From CBDCWT01 sp965223305 (GTDB lineage Bacteria > Planctomycetota > Planctomycetia > Pirellulales > Pirellulaceae), in contig CBDCWT010000058.1 in NCBI GenBank assembly GCA_965223305.1, forward strand, positions 186,001-250,000: a stretch of DNA of 64,000 bases. The letters are read 5' to 3'. The position numbers and the translations under genes were made by a program. Below the pieces are notes generated by a model. The model was not told the DNA's origin. It searched no databases and worked only from the letters and a program-made list of their open reading frames with translations. Of this stretch, positions 35,777-46,144 are shown in pieces. The first letter of the stretch is position 1; every line of letters begins with the position of its first letter.

Positions 35777-37329
35777 GCACCGGCAGAGACCCGACCACCG
35801 CCGAGGGACAGGTCGCACGGGACCCTGCCTTCGTGGACGTCGAGGAGATCTCCCACGGTCTCAAATCACGCACGCTGCGCAGCGGTCTCGTGATGCTCGT
35901 TGGAAGGATGCTGCACCTAGCGATCGCGGTCGGCTCGACCATGGTCCTTGCCCGGCTCCTGGCGCCGCGCGACTTCGGGCTGCTGGCGATGGCCATGGTC
36001 GTGGTGGCGTTCGTGCGTGGTTTCGGGGACTTCGGTCTGCCCATGGCGGTGGTGCACGAAAGCCAGCTGGACCATGGCAAGTTGAGCCGCCTGTTCTGGA
36101 TTAACCTCCAACTCAACGTGCTCGTCGCCAGCGGCATGGTCTTGGTGGCGCCGGCTGTCGCCTGGTTTTTCAATGAGCAGCTGCTGGTCAGGATCATCCT
36201 GATCCTCACGGTAGGCGTATTTGCCAATGGGCTGAGTCACGTTCATTTGGGCCTGCTGCGGCGGCAGATGCGGTTCACCGCAATCGCGGTTACGGAAGTC
36301 GTTTCGATGGCGGCAGGCGCGACGACGGCGATCGCTCTGGCGATCATGGGCGCAGGCTATTGGGCACTGCTAGGCCAGCAACTGGTGATGCTCGTCAATC
36401 AAGCGTGGATTCCCTGGGTGGCCATGCGATGGCGGCCGACACGTGGCGGCGGAGCGGCCCACGACCAAGCGGAAATGCAGACGATCCTATCGTACGCCAA
36501 GCAGACGAGCGGCGCCCGGCTCATCGTGCATCTTGGCTCTGGAGTCGACCGGATACTCGTCGGCCACTTCCTGGGGCCGTCCCAGCTCGGCTTCTACCAG
36601 ATCGCACACCGTTGGTCGGCCGTACCGGTCCGGCAGCTCTATTTGCCGCTGCTCGGTGTGGCCGTCGCCAGCTTCAGCCGGCTGCGTTCCGACGTGGACA
36701 AGTACCGAAGCTACGCGCGCAAGAGCTTCTTGGGTGTCTTCACGCTTTCGCTTCCAGCATTAGCGTTCCTCCTCGTCTGCGCCGACGACGTGCTGGGACT
36801 CTTGCTGGGCCCGCAGTGGCGGGAGGCAGTGCCCATTTTTCAGGCGCTGCTGGCCGCGGTGTTTTTCAGCAGCGGTACCCGCGTAACGAAGTGGGTCTAC
36901 CTGGCCGAGGGACAGACAAAGCGCCAGTTGACGTGGGCGCTGATTTCCACACCGGTATCAACGATTGGCATGTTGGCTGGGCTTCGTTGGGGCGCGGTCG
37001 GTATCGCGTCCGGCTACGCGGTCGCGACGCTCCTGCTGCTGGTGCCGTCTGTTTGGTACTGCCTCAAAACCTCTCCACTTTCTACAAGCGACTTCTGGCG
37101 GGCGTATTGGCGCCCCGCGCTGAGCGCGCTCGGCGCCGCTGGCGTGCTGGTATTGCTGGTCGAAGTTATCGGCGGCGGCGATATCCTGCCCCTGCGGCTG
37201 CTGTGGCTACTCATCTGCGCCGCCGTCTACTCCGCCGTGTATGTGAGCTGCTGGCTCGCGCTGCCAGGAGGTCTGCAGCATGCTAGGGAGCTCGTCGAGT
37301 TGTACCGTGCCGTTCGCGCAAACCAGTAG
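35773..37329 (+). CDS. Polysaccharide flippase (Wzx-like, MOP superfamily)
   Basis: A 518-residue membrane protein with about 12-14 hydrophobic segments. It matches the lipopolysaccharide/O-unit exporter type: near the N-terminus GLVMLVGRMLHLAIAVGSTM and LARLLAPRDFGLLAMAMVV, in the centre YAKQTSGARLIVHLGSGVDR and VGHFLGPSQLGFYQIAHRW. It would flip lipid-linked glycans made by the upstream transferases across the inner membrane. GTG start inside the previous stop (GTGA overlap). No polymerase (Wzy) or chain-length gene is seen downstream; the polytopic gene at 37676 on the other strand is not obviously one. Confidence 0.9.
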   Translation: MSTGRDPTTAEGQVARDPAFVDVEEISHGLKSRTLRSGLVMLVGRMLHLAIAVGSTMVLARLLAPRDFGLLAMAMVVVAFVRGFGDFGLPMAVVHESQLDHGKLSRLFWINLQLNVLVASGMVLVAPAVAWFFNEQLLVRIILILTVGVFANGLSHVHLGLLRRQMRFTAIAVTEVVSMAAGATTAIALAIMGAGYWALLGQQLVMLVNQAWIPWVAMRWRPTRGGGAAHDQAEMQTILSYAKQTSGARLIVHLGSGVDRILVGHFLGPSQLGFYQIAHRWSAVPVRQLYLPLLGVAVASFSRLRSDVDKYRSYARKSFLGVFTLSLPALAFLLVCADDVLGLLLGPQWREAVPIFQALLAAVFFSSGTRVTKWVYLAEGQTKRQLTWALISTPVSTIGMLAGLRWGAVGIASGYAVATLLLLVPSVWYCLKTSPLSTSDFWRAYWRPALSALGAAGVLVLLVEVIGGGDILPLRLLWLLICAAVYSAVYVSCWLALPGGLQHARELVELYRAVRANQ

Positions 37330-37463
37330 CGAAGGCAATCGGGAGGAGAAGCGATCGGGCGAGGCGGGATACCCATCACCACTCACCGCGACATCCGTGC
37401 AAGACGCCCGGGAGGGCGAGGCTCCTGCCGAGCCGAAATAGACCGGAGTGTTGGTTACCGTGG

Positions 37464-37620
37464 AAACCGTGGGCTAACGCCGAGCGGCTGATTTTGTATC
37501 ACAGTCCCGGGCCATCCTTTCGATCCTGCAAATCCTGTCAACAAAACAGATCAGCCGGAATGCGTTAGCATCCGGTTTGTAAACCGTGGGCTAACGCCCA
37601 GCGGCTGATTTCGTATCACG
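37464..37620. repeat. Palindromic repeats of the ATCAGCCGG family
   Basis: 37549-37620 forms a long imperfect palindrome: ATCAGCCGGAATGCGTTAGC faces GGCTAACGCCCAGCGGCTGAT across CATCCGG and CCGTG. A half copy (GGGCTAACGCCGAGCGGCTG) lies at 37470-37490. Both are followed by a shared tail containing GATCCTGYAAATCCTGTC. The same palindrome, reversed, occurs at 53919 and 54229. The 346-bp gap 37330-37675 contains only these repeats. Confidence 0.68.
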
Positions 37621-37647
37621 GTCTTCGGCGTTCCTGTTGATCCTGTA

Positions 37648-37676
37648 AATCCTGTCAGAAACAAAAAGACAGGATT
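37648..37676 (-). terminator. Hairpin at the 3' end of the polytopic membrane gene
   Basis: AATCCTGTC and GACAGGATT form a 9-bp stem around an A-rich 11-base loop. It overlaps the last base of the stop codon of the minus-strand gene ending at 37676. There is no clean T-run after the stem on the minus strand, so intrinsic termination is uncertain; it may only be part of the neighbouring repeat. Confidence 0.3.
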
Positions 37677-39091
37677 CACCAGCGACAACGGTTAGGACTC
37701 GCGTCCTGCTGGATGACCCGGAAATCGAGCAGGAACATTTCCAGGTCGCGGCTGCGGACGTTCCACACATTGTCCGCCACGATGTCGCTGGTGCGGTAGG
37801 TGGCGCCGTCATACCGGTAGACAGCGGCGAGGTCGGTAAGGCCCGCTCGCCGCCAACCGTAGATCTGTTTCTTGAACTCGACCACGGGTAGCAGGTAGCC
37901 GACAAGCGACTTGCGAGCCTCGGACGCATGGCGGGGATCAAGCTCGACGATCTCAACGACGTCTTCCTGATAGCCCCAGAACTTCAGTGGATTGGAGGCG
38001 AACAGGAGGTGGTTGGACGTCTCTCCTTCGGTCCGCAGGTTGCTAAACATGGTAAACGTGCCCGCCGTTCGGAGCCCAAGATAGGGGTTCATGCCGTAGA
38101 AGATCAGGAACAGCGGCAGAACTGCCCAGACCTTCGGTACCTGACGGTTCCACATCGGAACTCCCGCCCAACCGATCCCCCGGCGAAATCGCCCCGCTTC
38201 CCTGACGACCGGCCACACAAAACAAAGAAATCCGAAGTTCAGCCCGAGTCCTTGCCAACGATGGAAAGAGCGATCGAAGCCCGAGCGATCGAGGCCATGT
38301 CGATAGAAGTAGATGCCGGCCAGACAGGCGACGAGCACGTTCAGAAAGAAGTAGCAGCTCACCCGGTCGATCTGCAATCCTCTCGTGCCGATTGGCCGCT
38401 GCAGAATCAAGTCCCACTGAGCGCGGGGTAGGAACGTCAGTAAGAGCGCAAATGCCAACGACGAGAAATCAAAAAAGACCATCATCGCTAGTACCGTGTG
38501 CAGAACCCAACTGACCAACAACATCGGTGCCTGCCAGCGGCGGATCCAAAGCAGGACGCCACCACCCAACTCCCAGACCAGTGTGAAAACTGCGGCGGCG
38601 AGAATGGCGGCGGCAGGTACATTAGCATTTGGCAGACGAAAGAGCCCCAACATGCCCCGCAGAAACTCGGACGAACAACCTGACTCGAGATGGAAGAAGT
38701 CGAGATTCAGCTTGTGCAAACCGGCGAAGATGTAGACCAGCGAGAGGGCCACACGAAGCGGAGGCGTCATGACCTCCCACAGCTGTTCGTCGGACAGCCG
38801 GCGGGCGCCGAACGTGCTGGCCAGGGTTGCGGCGATGATAAACAGCGAGCAAAACAGGTAGAGATTGTTGTGATTTCCTACATCCGGAAAATCGGCGGCC
38901 AGCGTGTAGATCGATGAGAGGACCAGATAAGTCAGCATGGCTGCACGGTCCATCCCTCGCAGATAGACAGTCACCAGCAGGATCAGGAAGAACAGGCAGG
39001 CCGGCAACGACTCCCACTCTTCGGTCAAGTCGATCGCGAAGGACAGAGCAAAGAAGCAGAAGAAGATCGAGAGCCGTGTCGCGTTTTTCAT
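37676..39091 (-). CDS. Polytopic membrane protein, HTTM-like
   Basis: A 471-residue inner-membrane protein with roughly 9-10 hydrophobic segments. The segment VALSLVYIFAGLHKLNLDFF followed by a long periplasmic loop resembles HTTM/gamma-carboxylase-like and DoxX-like proteins, but I do not see a decisive catalytic motif. The C-terminal ~120 residues are soluble (SNLRTEGETSNHLLFASNPL). Start set at 39091 because the longer frame adds a hydrophilic leader overlapping the next gene. It is last in a run of three minus-strand genes and converges on the flippase, so a role with surface glycans is conceivable but unproven. Confidence 0.75.
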   Translation of the reverse strand: MKNATRLSIFFCFFALSFAIDLTEEWESLPACLFFLILLVTVYLRGMDRAAMLTYLVLSSIYTLAADFPDVGNHNNLYLFCSLFIIAATLASTFGARRLSDEQLWEVMTPPLRVALSLVYIFAGLHKLNLDFFHLESGCSSEFLRGMLGLFRLPNANVPAAAILAAAVFTLVWELGGGVLLWIRRWQAPMLLVSWVLHTVLAMMVFFDFSSLAFALLLTFLPRAQWDLILQRPIGTRGLQIDRVSCYFFLNVLVACLAGIYFYRHGLDRSGFDRSFHRWQGLGLNFGFLCFVWPVVREAGRFRRGIGWAGVPMWNRQVPKVWAVLPLFLIFYGMNPYLGLRTAGTFTMFSNLRTEGETSNHLLFASNPLKFWGYQEDVVEIVELDPRHASEARKSLVGYLLPVVEFKKQIYGWRRAGLTDLAAVYRYDGATYRTSDIVADNVWNVRSRDLEMFLLDFRVIQQDASPNRCRW

Positions 39092-39131
39092 GCGCGTCGG
39101 TTGGCTTTCACGCTGGCGAACTTCTCTGCCT

Positions 39132-40058
39132 TCATCCGGTCGAAGGCAGGAACCCCTGCAAATAAGTTCGGCTTTGCCTGAGCGAGGCTTTGCGGGCTTC
39201 CAGCGATCCCTCGTAAGCCCGGTCTTCGACTTCGATACAGACCGGCCCCTGATAGCCCGCATCGGTCAGAACCGAAAAGAAGTGTCCCCAGTGGACGTCT
39301 CCCAATCCCGGAAGTTTGGGTGTGTGGTACTCAAGGGGATGAGCGAGGATCCCCACATCATCAAGGCGATGCCGATCGACCCGGACATCCTTCGCATGGA
39401 CATGGAATATCCGGTCGGCGAATTCTCGGAGCGGTTTTAGGTAGTCCATCTGCATCCAAACGAAGTGGGACGGATCGAAGTTGAGTCCGAAATGCGGGCT
39501 GGGTATGTCGCTATACATGCGCCTCCAAATCGCAGGGCTAATGGCGAGGTTTTTCCCTCCGGGCCATTCGTCCGCCGTAAAGAGCATAGGACAGTTCTCG
39601 ATAGCGATACGCACTCCGCTCTCCGCTGCGCGTGCAACCAGCGGTCGCCAAACATCTAGCATTCGTGACCAGTTTTCATCGACGGACTGGGTCCAGTCAC
39701 GCCCCACGAATGAGGTGACGTTGGGAACTCCCAGCAACTCGGCGGCGTGAATCACTCGCTCGATGTGAGCGGCATAGACATCGGCCTCCTCGCGATTTGG
39801 AGTCAGCGGGTTCGGATAGTAACCGAGTCCGCTGATCTCGATTCCGGCATCGGTAACGAGGTCGCGAATCTGTTTTGCCGCTGACTGGCTGAGGTCGCTG
39901 ACATCAACATGGGTCACACCGGCGTAGCGCCTCTCGGCCTTCCCTTTAGGCCAACACATGAGTTCAACGCACTCGAACTGCTCCTGAGCCGCAAACGCGA
40001 CCACTTCTTCCAGAGACAATTCAGGAAGAATCGCACTGACAAAACCTAGCTTGATCAT
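39132..40058 (-). CDS. Sugar phosphate isomerase/epimerase (xylose isomerase-like TIM barrel)
   Basis: A 308-residue cytoplasmic TIM-barrel protein of the AP endonuclease family 2 / xylose isomerase-like superfamily. Metal-binding residues are visible in IAIENCPMLF (Glu), GLNFDPSHFVW (Asp and His), FHVHAKDVRVD (His, Asp) and CIEVEDRAYEG (Glu), an arrangement fitting one divalent metal. The reaction is probably isomerisation or epimerisation of a ketose or inositol derivative; substrate not assignable. It starts 9 bp after the stop of the zinc-ribbon membrane gene, so they share a transcript. Confidence 0.88.
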   Translation of the reverse strand: MIKLGFVSAILPELSLEEVVAFAAQEQFECVELMCWPKGKAERRYAGVTHVDVSDLSQSAAKQIRDLVTDAGIEISGLGYYPNPLTPNREEADVYAAHIERVIHAAELLGVPNVTSFVGRDWTQSVDENWSRMLDVWRPLVARAAESGVRIAIENCPMLFTADEWPGGKNLAISPAIWRRMYSDIPSPHFGLNFDPSHFVWMQMDYLKPLREFADRIFHVHAKDVRVDRHRLDDVGILAHPLEYHTPKLPGLGDVHWGHFFSVLTDAGYQGPVCIEVEDRAYEGSLEARKASLRQSRTYLQGFLPSTG

Positions 40059-40067
40059 TCGTTTGCC

Positions 40068-40931
40068 TCACACAGCGGAATAGCAGCCGCCACTAGCGGC
40101 GGTGGAAGCGGCGGCAGTGGCGGCGACACGCACTCCTGGACCAGGTCTCGTTGGCAGGCGGGCCTCCTTGGGCTCAAACATCGGCGAGATATGTATCAGT
40201 CCCCAACCGAGCAGCTGAATGAGCACTGCGCCGAGAAACGTCATAAAGAAACTACCACATCGCCTCCAGCGGCTGATGATGTAGTAGAACACGTAAAAAG
40301 GGACAAAAAGTGAAAGGAACCCCTGCAGCAACCGTTCCATGAAAGCGACAATCAAGATACGGATGCTGCTGATGCACTGCAGCAAGCCGCCGAGCGCGAT
40401 CACCGCAATGCCGGTAGTCCTGACAGCCTGGTCCCGCGGCAAGACATACATGGTGGCGGCGAAACCGACCACGATCATGAGGACCAGAAACAAGAGCCAG
40501 GCGGGAGTACCGTGAGAGATGTTCTTTTTCTCTTCTACCTTGTCATACTCGATCTGCTGCTCAGCAAAGTCCATCATCGATTCAGCTGCCTCGAGGAATC
40601 CGTCTGCATCTCCTTTGCGGATCCGCGCACCGGCGATGACTTCACCCTTCTCTTGATGGTAGCCGCAGTGGACGCAGAGCACGCCACCCTGGGCGATTCC
40701 CTCGCCGCACTTTGGACAGCGGACGCCTCGCACTTCCGCGATGCCGGCCTCATCAAGCAAGTCGGCGATGCCTCCGCCGGCCGATTTCTTCTTGGGGCCC
40801 TGGGTTTCGCGAGCCGCCGTGGCGCCGATCGTGATCGGTTGATGGCACTTCGGGCAAAGCAGTGTCTGACCAGCGAGCTCGTCTTTGGCCGTAAAGGTCT
40901 GACCGCACTCACACGACACTTTGATAGGCAT
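40068..40931 (-). CDS. Zinc-ribbon membrane protein of unknown function
   Basis: A 287-residue protein. Two zinc ribbons lie at the N-terminus: CECG with CPKC (residues about 8-30), then CPKCGEG with CVHCGYH (about residues 72-92). A soluble helix follows, then four hydrophobic segments (about residues 145-250), including LLFLVLMIVVGFAATMYVL and FLSLFVPFYVFYYIISRW. The tail is Ala/Thr-rich. The first ribbon resembles the header used in planctomycete kinases and MoxR proteins. No enzymatic motif is seen. It heads the minus-strand unit with the isomerase. Confidence 0.75.
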   Translation of the reverse strand: MPIKVSCECGQTFTAKDELAGQTLLCPKCHQPITIGATAARETQGPKKKSAGGGIADLLDEAGIAEVRGVRCPKCGEGIAQGGVLCVHCGYHQEKGEVIAGARIRKGDADGFLEAAESMMDFAEQQIEYDKVEEKKNISHGTPAWLLFLVLMIVVGFAATMYVLPRDQAVRTTGIAVIALGGLLQCISSIRILIVAFMERLLQGFLSLFVPFYVFYYIISRWRRCGSFFMTFLGAVLIQLLGWGLIHISPMFEPKEARLPTRPGPGVRVAATAAASTAASGGCYSAV

Positions 40932-41326
40932 AGACGATGACTTCCAGGAAGGAGGTTAGGACAAGCCGCTCATTTTGTCTCGTGGCAGGCGGTCTTTCCA
41001 GCCTTCCACTGCCGTTGCCATCGGCAGGCGGCCGCTTGCTGCCGGCGGCGGACAGCTTGCTCGTCGTACCCGCCATCGGCTTTTCTGTCAAAATGGCAGC
41101 GGCGATTCTCCTCGAACTGGCGGCCTGTCTCAGGCGCTGGAGCCCAGTGAAAATCACTAAACACCCTCGTAGAGGCAACTTGTGACTGCGTCGCCCTGCC
41201 TTGGCGCGCGGATTGCTTTAGGAGAGGGGCCTGTGGCAGATCGTGCGCAATTCTGGCAGCCCTCCGGCGGGGGGCTGCGGGAGACAGATAATCGGAGTGC
41301 TTTGGTCAATGGGAGGTGAAGAATAG
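40932..41326. other. Intergenic region upstream of groES
   Basis: A 395-bp divergent gap between the zinc-ribbon protein and groES. It must hold the heat-shock promoter, but I see no CIRCE element (TTAGCACTC with an inverted GAGTGCTAA). Only an isolated half-like GAGTGCTTT occurs at 41295-41303. GGGAGGTGAAG before the groES ATG is a strong ribosome binding site. Confidence 0.4.
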
Positions 41327-41656
41327 ATGGCAACTGCTACCAAGAAGAAAAAGTCGCGGACAGGGATCAAGCTGGAGCCACTGGGTGACCGGGTGGTGCT
41401 GGAACGAGAGGAGTCTGAGGAGAAGACCGCAGGCGGCATTCTGCTACCGGACTCTGCGCAGGACCGGCCAGCTCGGGGGCGCATCGTGAGCGTTGGGAAC
41501 GGCAAGTTGCTGGACGACGGAACTCGCGGGGCGCTGCAAGTCAAGGTGGGCGACCGGGTCATCTTTAGCAGCTATGCCGGCGAGTCCTTTCGAATCAACG
41601 ACGAGGAGATGTTGTTAATGCGCGAGGACGACATCTTAGCAGTCATTGAGGACTAG
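41327..41656 (+). CDS. groES: GroES co-chaperonin (Cpn10)
   Basis: A 109-residue co-chaperonin that caps GroEL. After a basic ~17-residue N-terminal extension (ATKKKKSRTGIKL), the core follows: LEPLGDRVVLEREESEEKT, the mobile loop KTAGGILLPDSAQDRP that contacts GroEL, and DRVIFSSYAGESF near the base. Usual length is 95-100, so the basic leader is an extra. It is followed by groEL after 101 bp in the standard order. Confidence 0.96.
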   Translation: MATATKKKKSRTGIKLEPLGDRVVLEREESEEKTAGGILLPDSAQDRPARGRIVSVGNGKLLDDGTRGALQVKVGDRVIFSSYAGESFRINDEEMLLMREDDILAVIED

Positions 41657-41757
41657 GAGTTCCTGAAGAAATAACTGGAGCCTCATTTCTAGTCACGGCT
41701 TGCATGCCGCAATGGGCCGGTGAGTTGTGAGAGAGTCGAAACTGGAGACCATCATTC

Positions 41758-43383
<1,626 letters not shown>

Positions 43384-43474
43384 TGTCCTAGCGGCTGGCG
43401 CTTTCAACCTCGCTACATCGTTGTGACGAGATAGACTCGCCAACCGGCTGCTGGGCCAGACAGCAGACCACGTA

Positions 43475-43508
43475 AGCCCATCGATCGTCCGCGATCGGTG
43501 GGCTTTTT
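43475..43508 (+). terminator. Rho-independent terminator after groEL
   Basis: AGCCCATCGATC pairs with GATCGGTGGGCT (12 bp, one wobble) around a 6-base loop and is followed by TTTTT. It sits about 90 bp after the groEL stop and ends the groESL transcript. Its position also argues against translation starting at 43498 for the next gene. Confidence 0.85.
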
Positions 43509-43602
43509 GCGTTTGCCAACCGCGGAAAAGGGACGACTTCCGATCGCCGGCGATGGTATGATACGAATGAGGCAGGGGTGCTCGCCCGGAGGGGTCAAAC
43601 TA

Positions 43603-44793
43603 ATGAGATGCGGGATCTGTATGACCGTCTTCACGGTGCTGCTGGTGGGGCAGGCGCCGGTTGTCTCGGCCGACGATGTCTATCTGGTGCACGGGGGTAA
43701 AGTCGAAGGGACTCTACCCGCGTCAAAACAGCCAGGGGACGGCAAGTACACGCTGGAAACGCCGTTTGGCGGCCGGCTCGTGCTGGCAGCAGAACAGGTG
43801 GAGCGGGTCGTGGAAAAATCCGCCATCCAGCTACGTTACGAGGCGATGTTGCCGCTCGTTCCGGACACCGAGGCGGGCCACCTCGACATGGCCGAGCGGT
43901 GTGAGCGGGCTGGCCTCAAGGAGCAGCAACTGTTTCATTTGGAGCACGTCGTCCGCCACAATCCCGACCACAAAGACGCGCGCTATGCTTTAGGGTACAG
44001 CTTGGTCGACGGGCGCTGGCTGCAGCAAGACCAGTGGATGAAGCAACAGGGCTACGAACGCTACCGCGGGGGCTGGCGGCTACCACAAGAAATCAAGCTG
44101 CTCAAGGCTCAGGAAGCACGCGATGCCGCGGTCGTTGCCTGGAAAAAGAAGGTCAAGGTCTGGCGATCCTGGATCCTGAAACGACGCGGAGATGGTGAAG
44201 CCCAGTTGCGGGCGATCGACGATCCGCTGGCCATACCCAGCCTGGCCGCCTTGCTGGACAACGACAAGGAACACCGTCAACTCAAGCTGCTGTATGTCGA
44301 TGTGCTGGGCAAGTTCCCAGGAGACGTGGCAGTCGCGACGCTCACCAAGCATGCGCTGCACGATGCAGACGCCAAGATTCGAGAGGCCTGTCTCGACCAG
44401 CTAGAACGAACTCGACCACCGTTCGCCGTCGCAGCCTTCATCGAGGGATTGAAACACGACAAGAACGCAATGGTCAATCGAGCCGCGTTGGCTCTGAGCA
44501 GGATGCAGGATCCTGCGGCGACCTTACCCCTTATCGACGCGCTGGTCACTGAACACAAACATGTGGTCATGCAAGGCGGGGGTCTCCGGCCGACTTTCTC
44601 CAACCAAGGGAGCGGTTTCTCGGCAGGCGGGAAACCGGAGATCAAACGCATTAACCAACGGAACGAAGCCGTCTTACATGCGCTGGCTGCGTTACATAAG
44701 GGAGTCAACTTTGGCTTCAACCAGACCGCCTGGAAAAACTGGTATATCGCCCAAATGACCCCTCCACCGGTGCACCTGCGGCGCAGCGACTAG
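43603..44793 (+). CDS. Exported HEAT-repeat protein
   Basis: A 396-residue protein with a signal peptide (CMTVFTVLLVGQAPVVSA). An N-terminal SH3-like stretch (DVYLVHGGKVEGTLP) is common in planctomycete surface proteins. It is followed by LERVVRHNPDHKDARYALGY-like helical sequence and a block of HEAT-like repeats (about residues 215-330; ALHDADAKIREACLDQLERT and LKHDKNAMVNRAALALSRM). Probably a protein-protein scaffold in the periplasm. The ATG at 43603 has GGAGGGG upstream and starts the signal peptide; the longer frame begins inside the groEL terminator and is rejected. Confidence 0.85.
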   Translation: MRCGICMTVFTVLLVGQAPVVSADDVYLVHGGKVEGTLPASKQPGDGKYTLETPFGGRLVLAAEQVERVVEKSAIQLRYEAMLPLVPDTEAGHLDMAERCERAGLKEQQLFHLEHVVRHNPDHKDARYALGYSLVDGRWLQQDQWMKQQGYERYRGGWRLPQEIKLLKAQEARDAAVVAWKKKVKVWRSWILKRRGDGEAQLRAIDDPLAIPSLAALLDNDKEHRQLKLLYVDVLGKFPGDVAVATLTKHALHDADAKIREACLDQLERTRPPFAVAAFIEGLKHDKNAMVNRAALALSRMQDPAATLPLIDALVTEHKHVVMQGGGLRPTFSNQGSGFSAGGKPEIKRINQRNEAVLHALAALHKGVNFGFNQTAWKNWYIAQMTPPPVHLRRSD

Positions 44794-44949
44794 CAGCCTG
44801 TTGATTTTCTCAACGCGACTGCCGCATCACAGGGATGTGATGCCAAATCAGCGACGTAAGTCGTTGATTTGCGAGCCGCGAAGAACTCTGTTCTGAGCTT
44901 GGTGAGGTTGAAAAACGCCGGGACGGCGTTTTTCAACAGGGCAGTTAGG
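44793..44949. repeat. Possible decayed inverted-repeat element
   Basis: The gap between two convergent genes begins AGCAGCCTGTTGA and ends TCAACAGGGCAG, imperfect inverted ends about 150 bp apart. Inside is a second palindrome around AAATCAGCGACGTAAGTCG. It could be an eroded MITE. Only one copy is in the window, so this is tentative. Confidence 0.35.
44908..44935. terminator. Bidirectional terminator between convergent genes
   Basis: TTGAAAAACGCC, loop GGGA(C), GGCGTTTTTCAA: a 12-bp perfect stem with T-rich ends on both strands, between the HEAT protein (ending 44793) and the transglutaminase-like gene (ending 44968). Suitable to stop transcription from either side. Confidence 0.75.
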
Positions 44950-44967
44950 TGCAGGCAAATCGACCCA

Positions 44968-45915
44968 TCAGTTCGGCAATAACTCCCTGGTGAACCGCAC
45001 CTTCGGTGCACCGCTGGCCGACTTGGCAGTCAAGAACTCGGCGACGTAGCGCTGCGGCTTTTTTTTCTCCGGGACTTTGAAGTTGTCGCCCTTCTGCAGG
45101 ATCGGTTTGAAGTCGTGCATGCCGCCGAACTCGCGCACCCCAGCGACCTGGCAAGGTAACCAGTGTCCGTTTCCCTGCGCGTCCTCAAGATAGAACTCGG
45201 GATAACAATGGCGGGGAATCCAAACCGTCCTGGCAGGGATCTTGTTCGCGCGACAGAGAGCGATGAACAAAGAGGTCAGCTCTTCACAGTCTCCATCCCC
45301 GTCGCGTAACGCGGCTACAGCCCCCTTGAGCTCGCCATTCTTGTATTCGATGTTGTCACGTACCCAGTCGAAGATCGTCTCGACTGTTTGCCAAGCACCT
45401 TGCTGATCGACGTTCAGCTCCTTGGCCAACGAACGAATGCGCCTGTCCCGAACCTCGATGTATGGGCTCGTCCCCAAGTACTTGCGGATCTCGCGCGGCA
45501 TTTTCTTCGGTACCACCAGCTGATCGGTGTCTAAGGGAGGCAGCGTCGAGTGCTTGGTGACCTCGAAGGTGACCAACGCCGACGCAGTGTCGCCACGGTT
45601 CAGCCGGGGGATCCTGACCAGCATTTGCTTGACGCCGTTGTCGAGCGTCCGGTAGCGGACCCGCTGCACGTGGTGAGAAATGTCTTCGTCGACCACCTGT
45701 ACCGTCTGCTCCGGCCAGTCGGTAGGCACGGGCACCGTGCCAAAGACACCCATCACTGGACCGTTGGTGGCCGTAATGGTAAGTCCGACCTTCCAGCGTT
45801 GTTTCTCCTGCTGATCGAGTCGAACTCCGCCCGGAGGCAACGACACGTCCTGGCCTACGACAGGCACGCTCGATACCAGGGCTCCGAGCATCACAACCAG
45901 TGCTGGTGTCTTCAC
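44968..45915 (-). CDS. Exported transglutaminase-like protein
   Basis: A 315-residue protein with a signal peptide (LVVMLGALVSSVPVVG). A beta-rich N-terminal half is followed by a transglutaminase-like core (about residues 180-290). The Cys nucleophile is in GDGDCEELTSLFIALCRANK and the His in IPRHCYPEFYLEDAQGNGHW. The third residue, usually Asp in a W-x-P-x-D segment, reads HWLPCQ here, so the triad may be incomplete. In bacteria such proteins act as cysteine peptidases or isopeptide-forming enzymes in the periplasm. Single gene. Confidence 0.83.
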   Translation of the reverse strand: MKTPALVVMLGALVSSVPVVGQDVSLPPGGVRLDQQEKQRWKVGLTITATNGPVMGVFGTVPVPTDWPEQTVQVVDEDISHHVQRVRYRTLDNGVKQMLVRIPRLNRGDTASALVTFEVTKHSTLPPLDTDQLVVPKKMPREIRKYLGTSPYIEVRDRRIRSLAKELNVDQQGAWQTVETIFDWVRDNIEYKNGELKGAVAALRDGDGDCEELTSLFIALCRANKIPARTVWIPRHCYPEFYLEDAQGNGHWLPCQVAGVREFGGMHDFKPILQKGDNFKVPEKKKPQRYVAEFLTAKSASGAPKVRFTRELLPN

Positions 45916-46040
45916 CGAGATGTCTCCTCTAAATGCAGATCTCCTTCTATTCTAGTCAGTCGTTCTATGCGTGCGGGGCCCGTAGTAAAACAAAACAACA
46001 TTCGGCTCTGCCCATTCAGAGTTGCCAGACTTCAAGACAC

Positions 46041-46097
46041 AAAAAAAGCCCGCTGCGAGAAGGCGCGTCAGGATCGCACGCACTTCCCCCAGCGGGC
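46041..46097 (-). terminator. Terminator of the small lipoprotein gene
   Basis: On the minus strand GCCCGCTG ... CAGCGGGC forms an 8-bp GC-rich stem over a ~34-base loop and is followed by seven T residues, about 50 bp after the lipoprotein stop at 46145. Confidence 0.65.
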
Positions 46098-46144
46098 CGA
46101 TTCCGTGGGGCGGAAAGTATTTGGTAGCCGCCTGTTAGCTTGGT

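Noticed and set aside
41295..41303. CIRCE-like half site upstream of groES
   Set aside because: Only GAGTGCTTT is present; the inverted partner TTAGCACTC is missing, so HrcA control is not supported.
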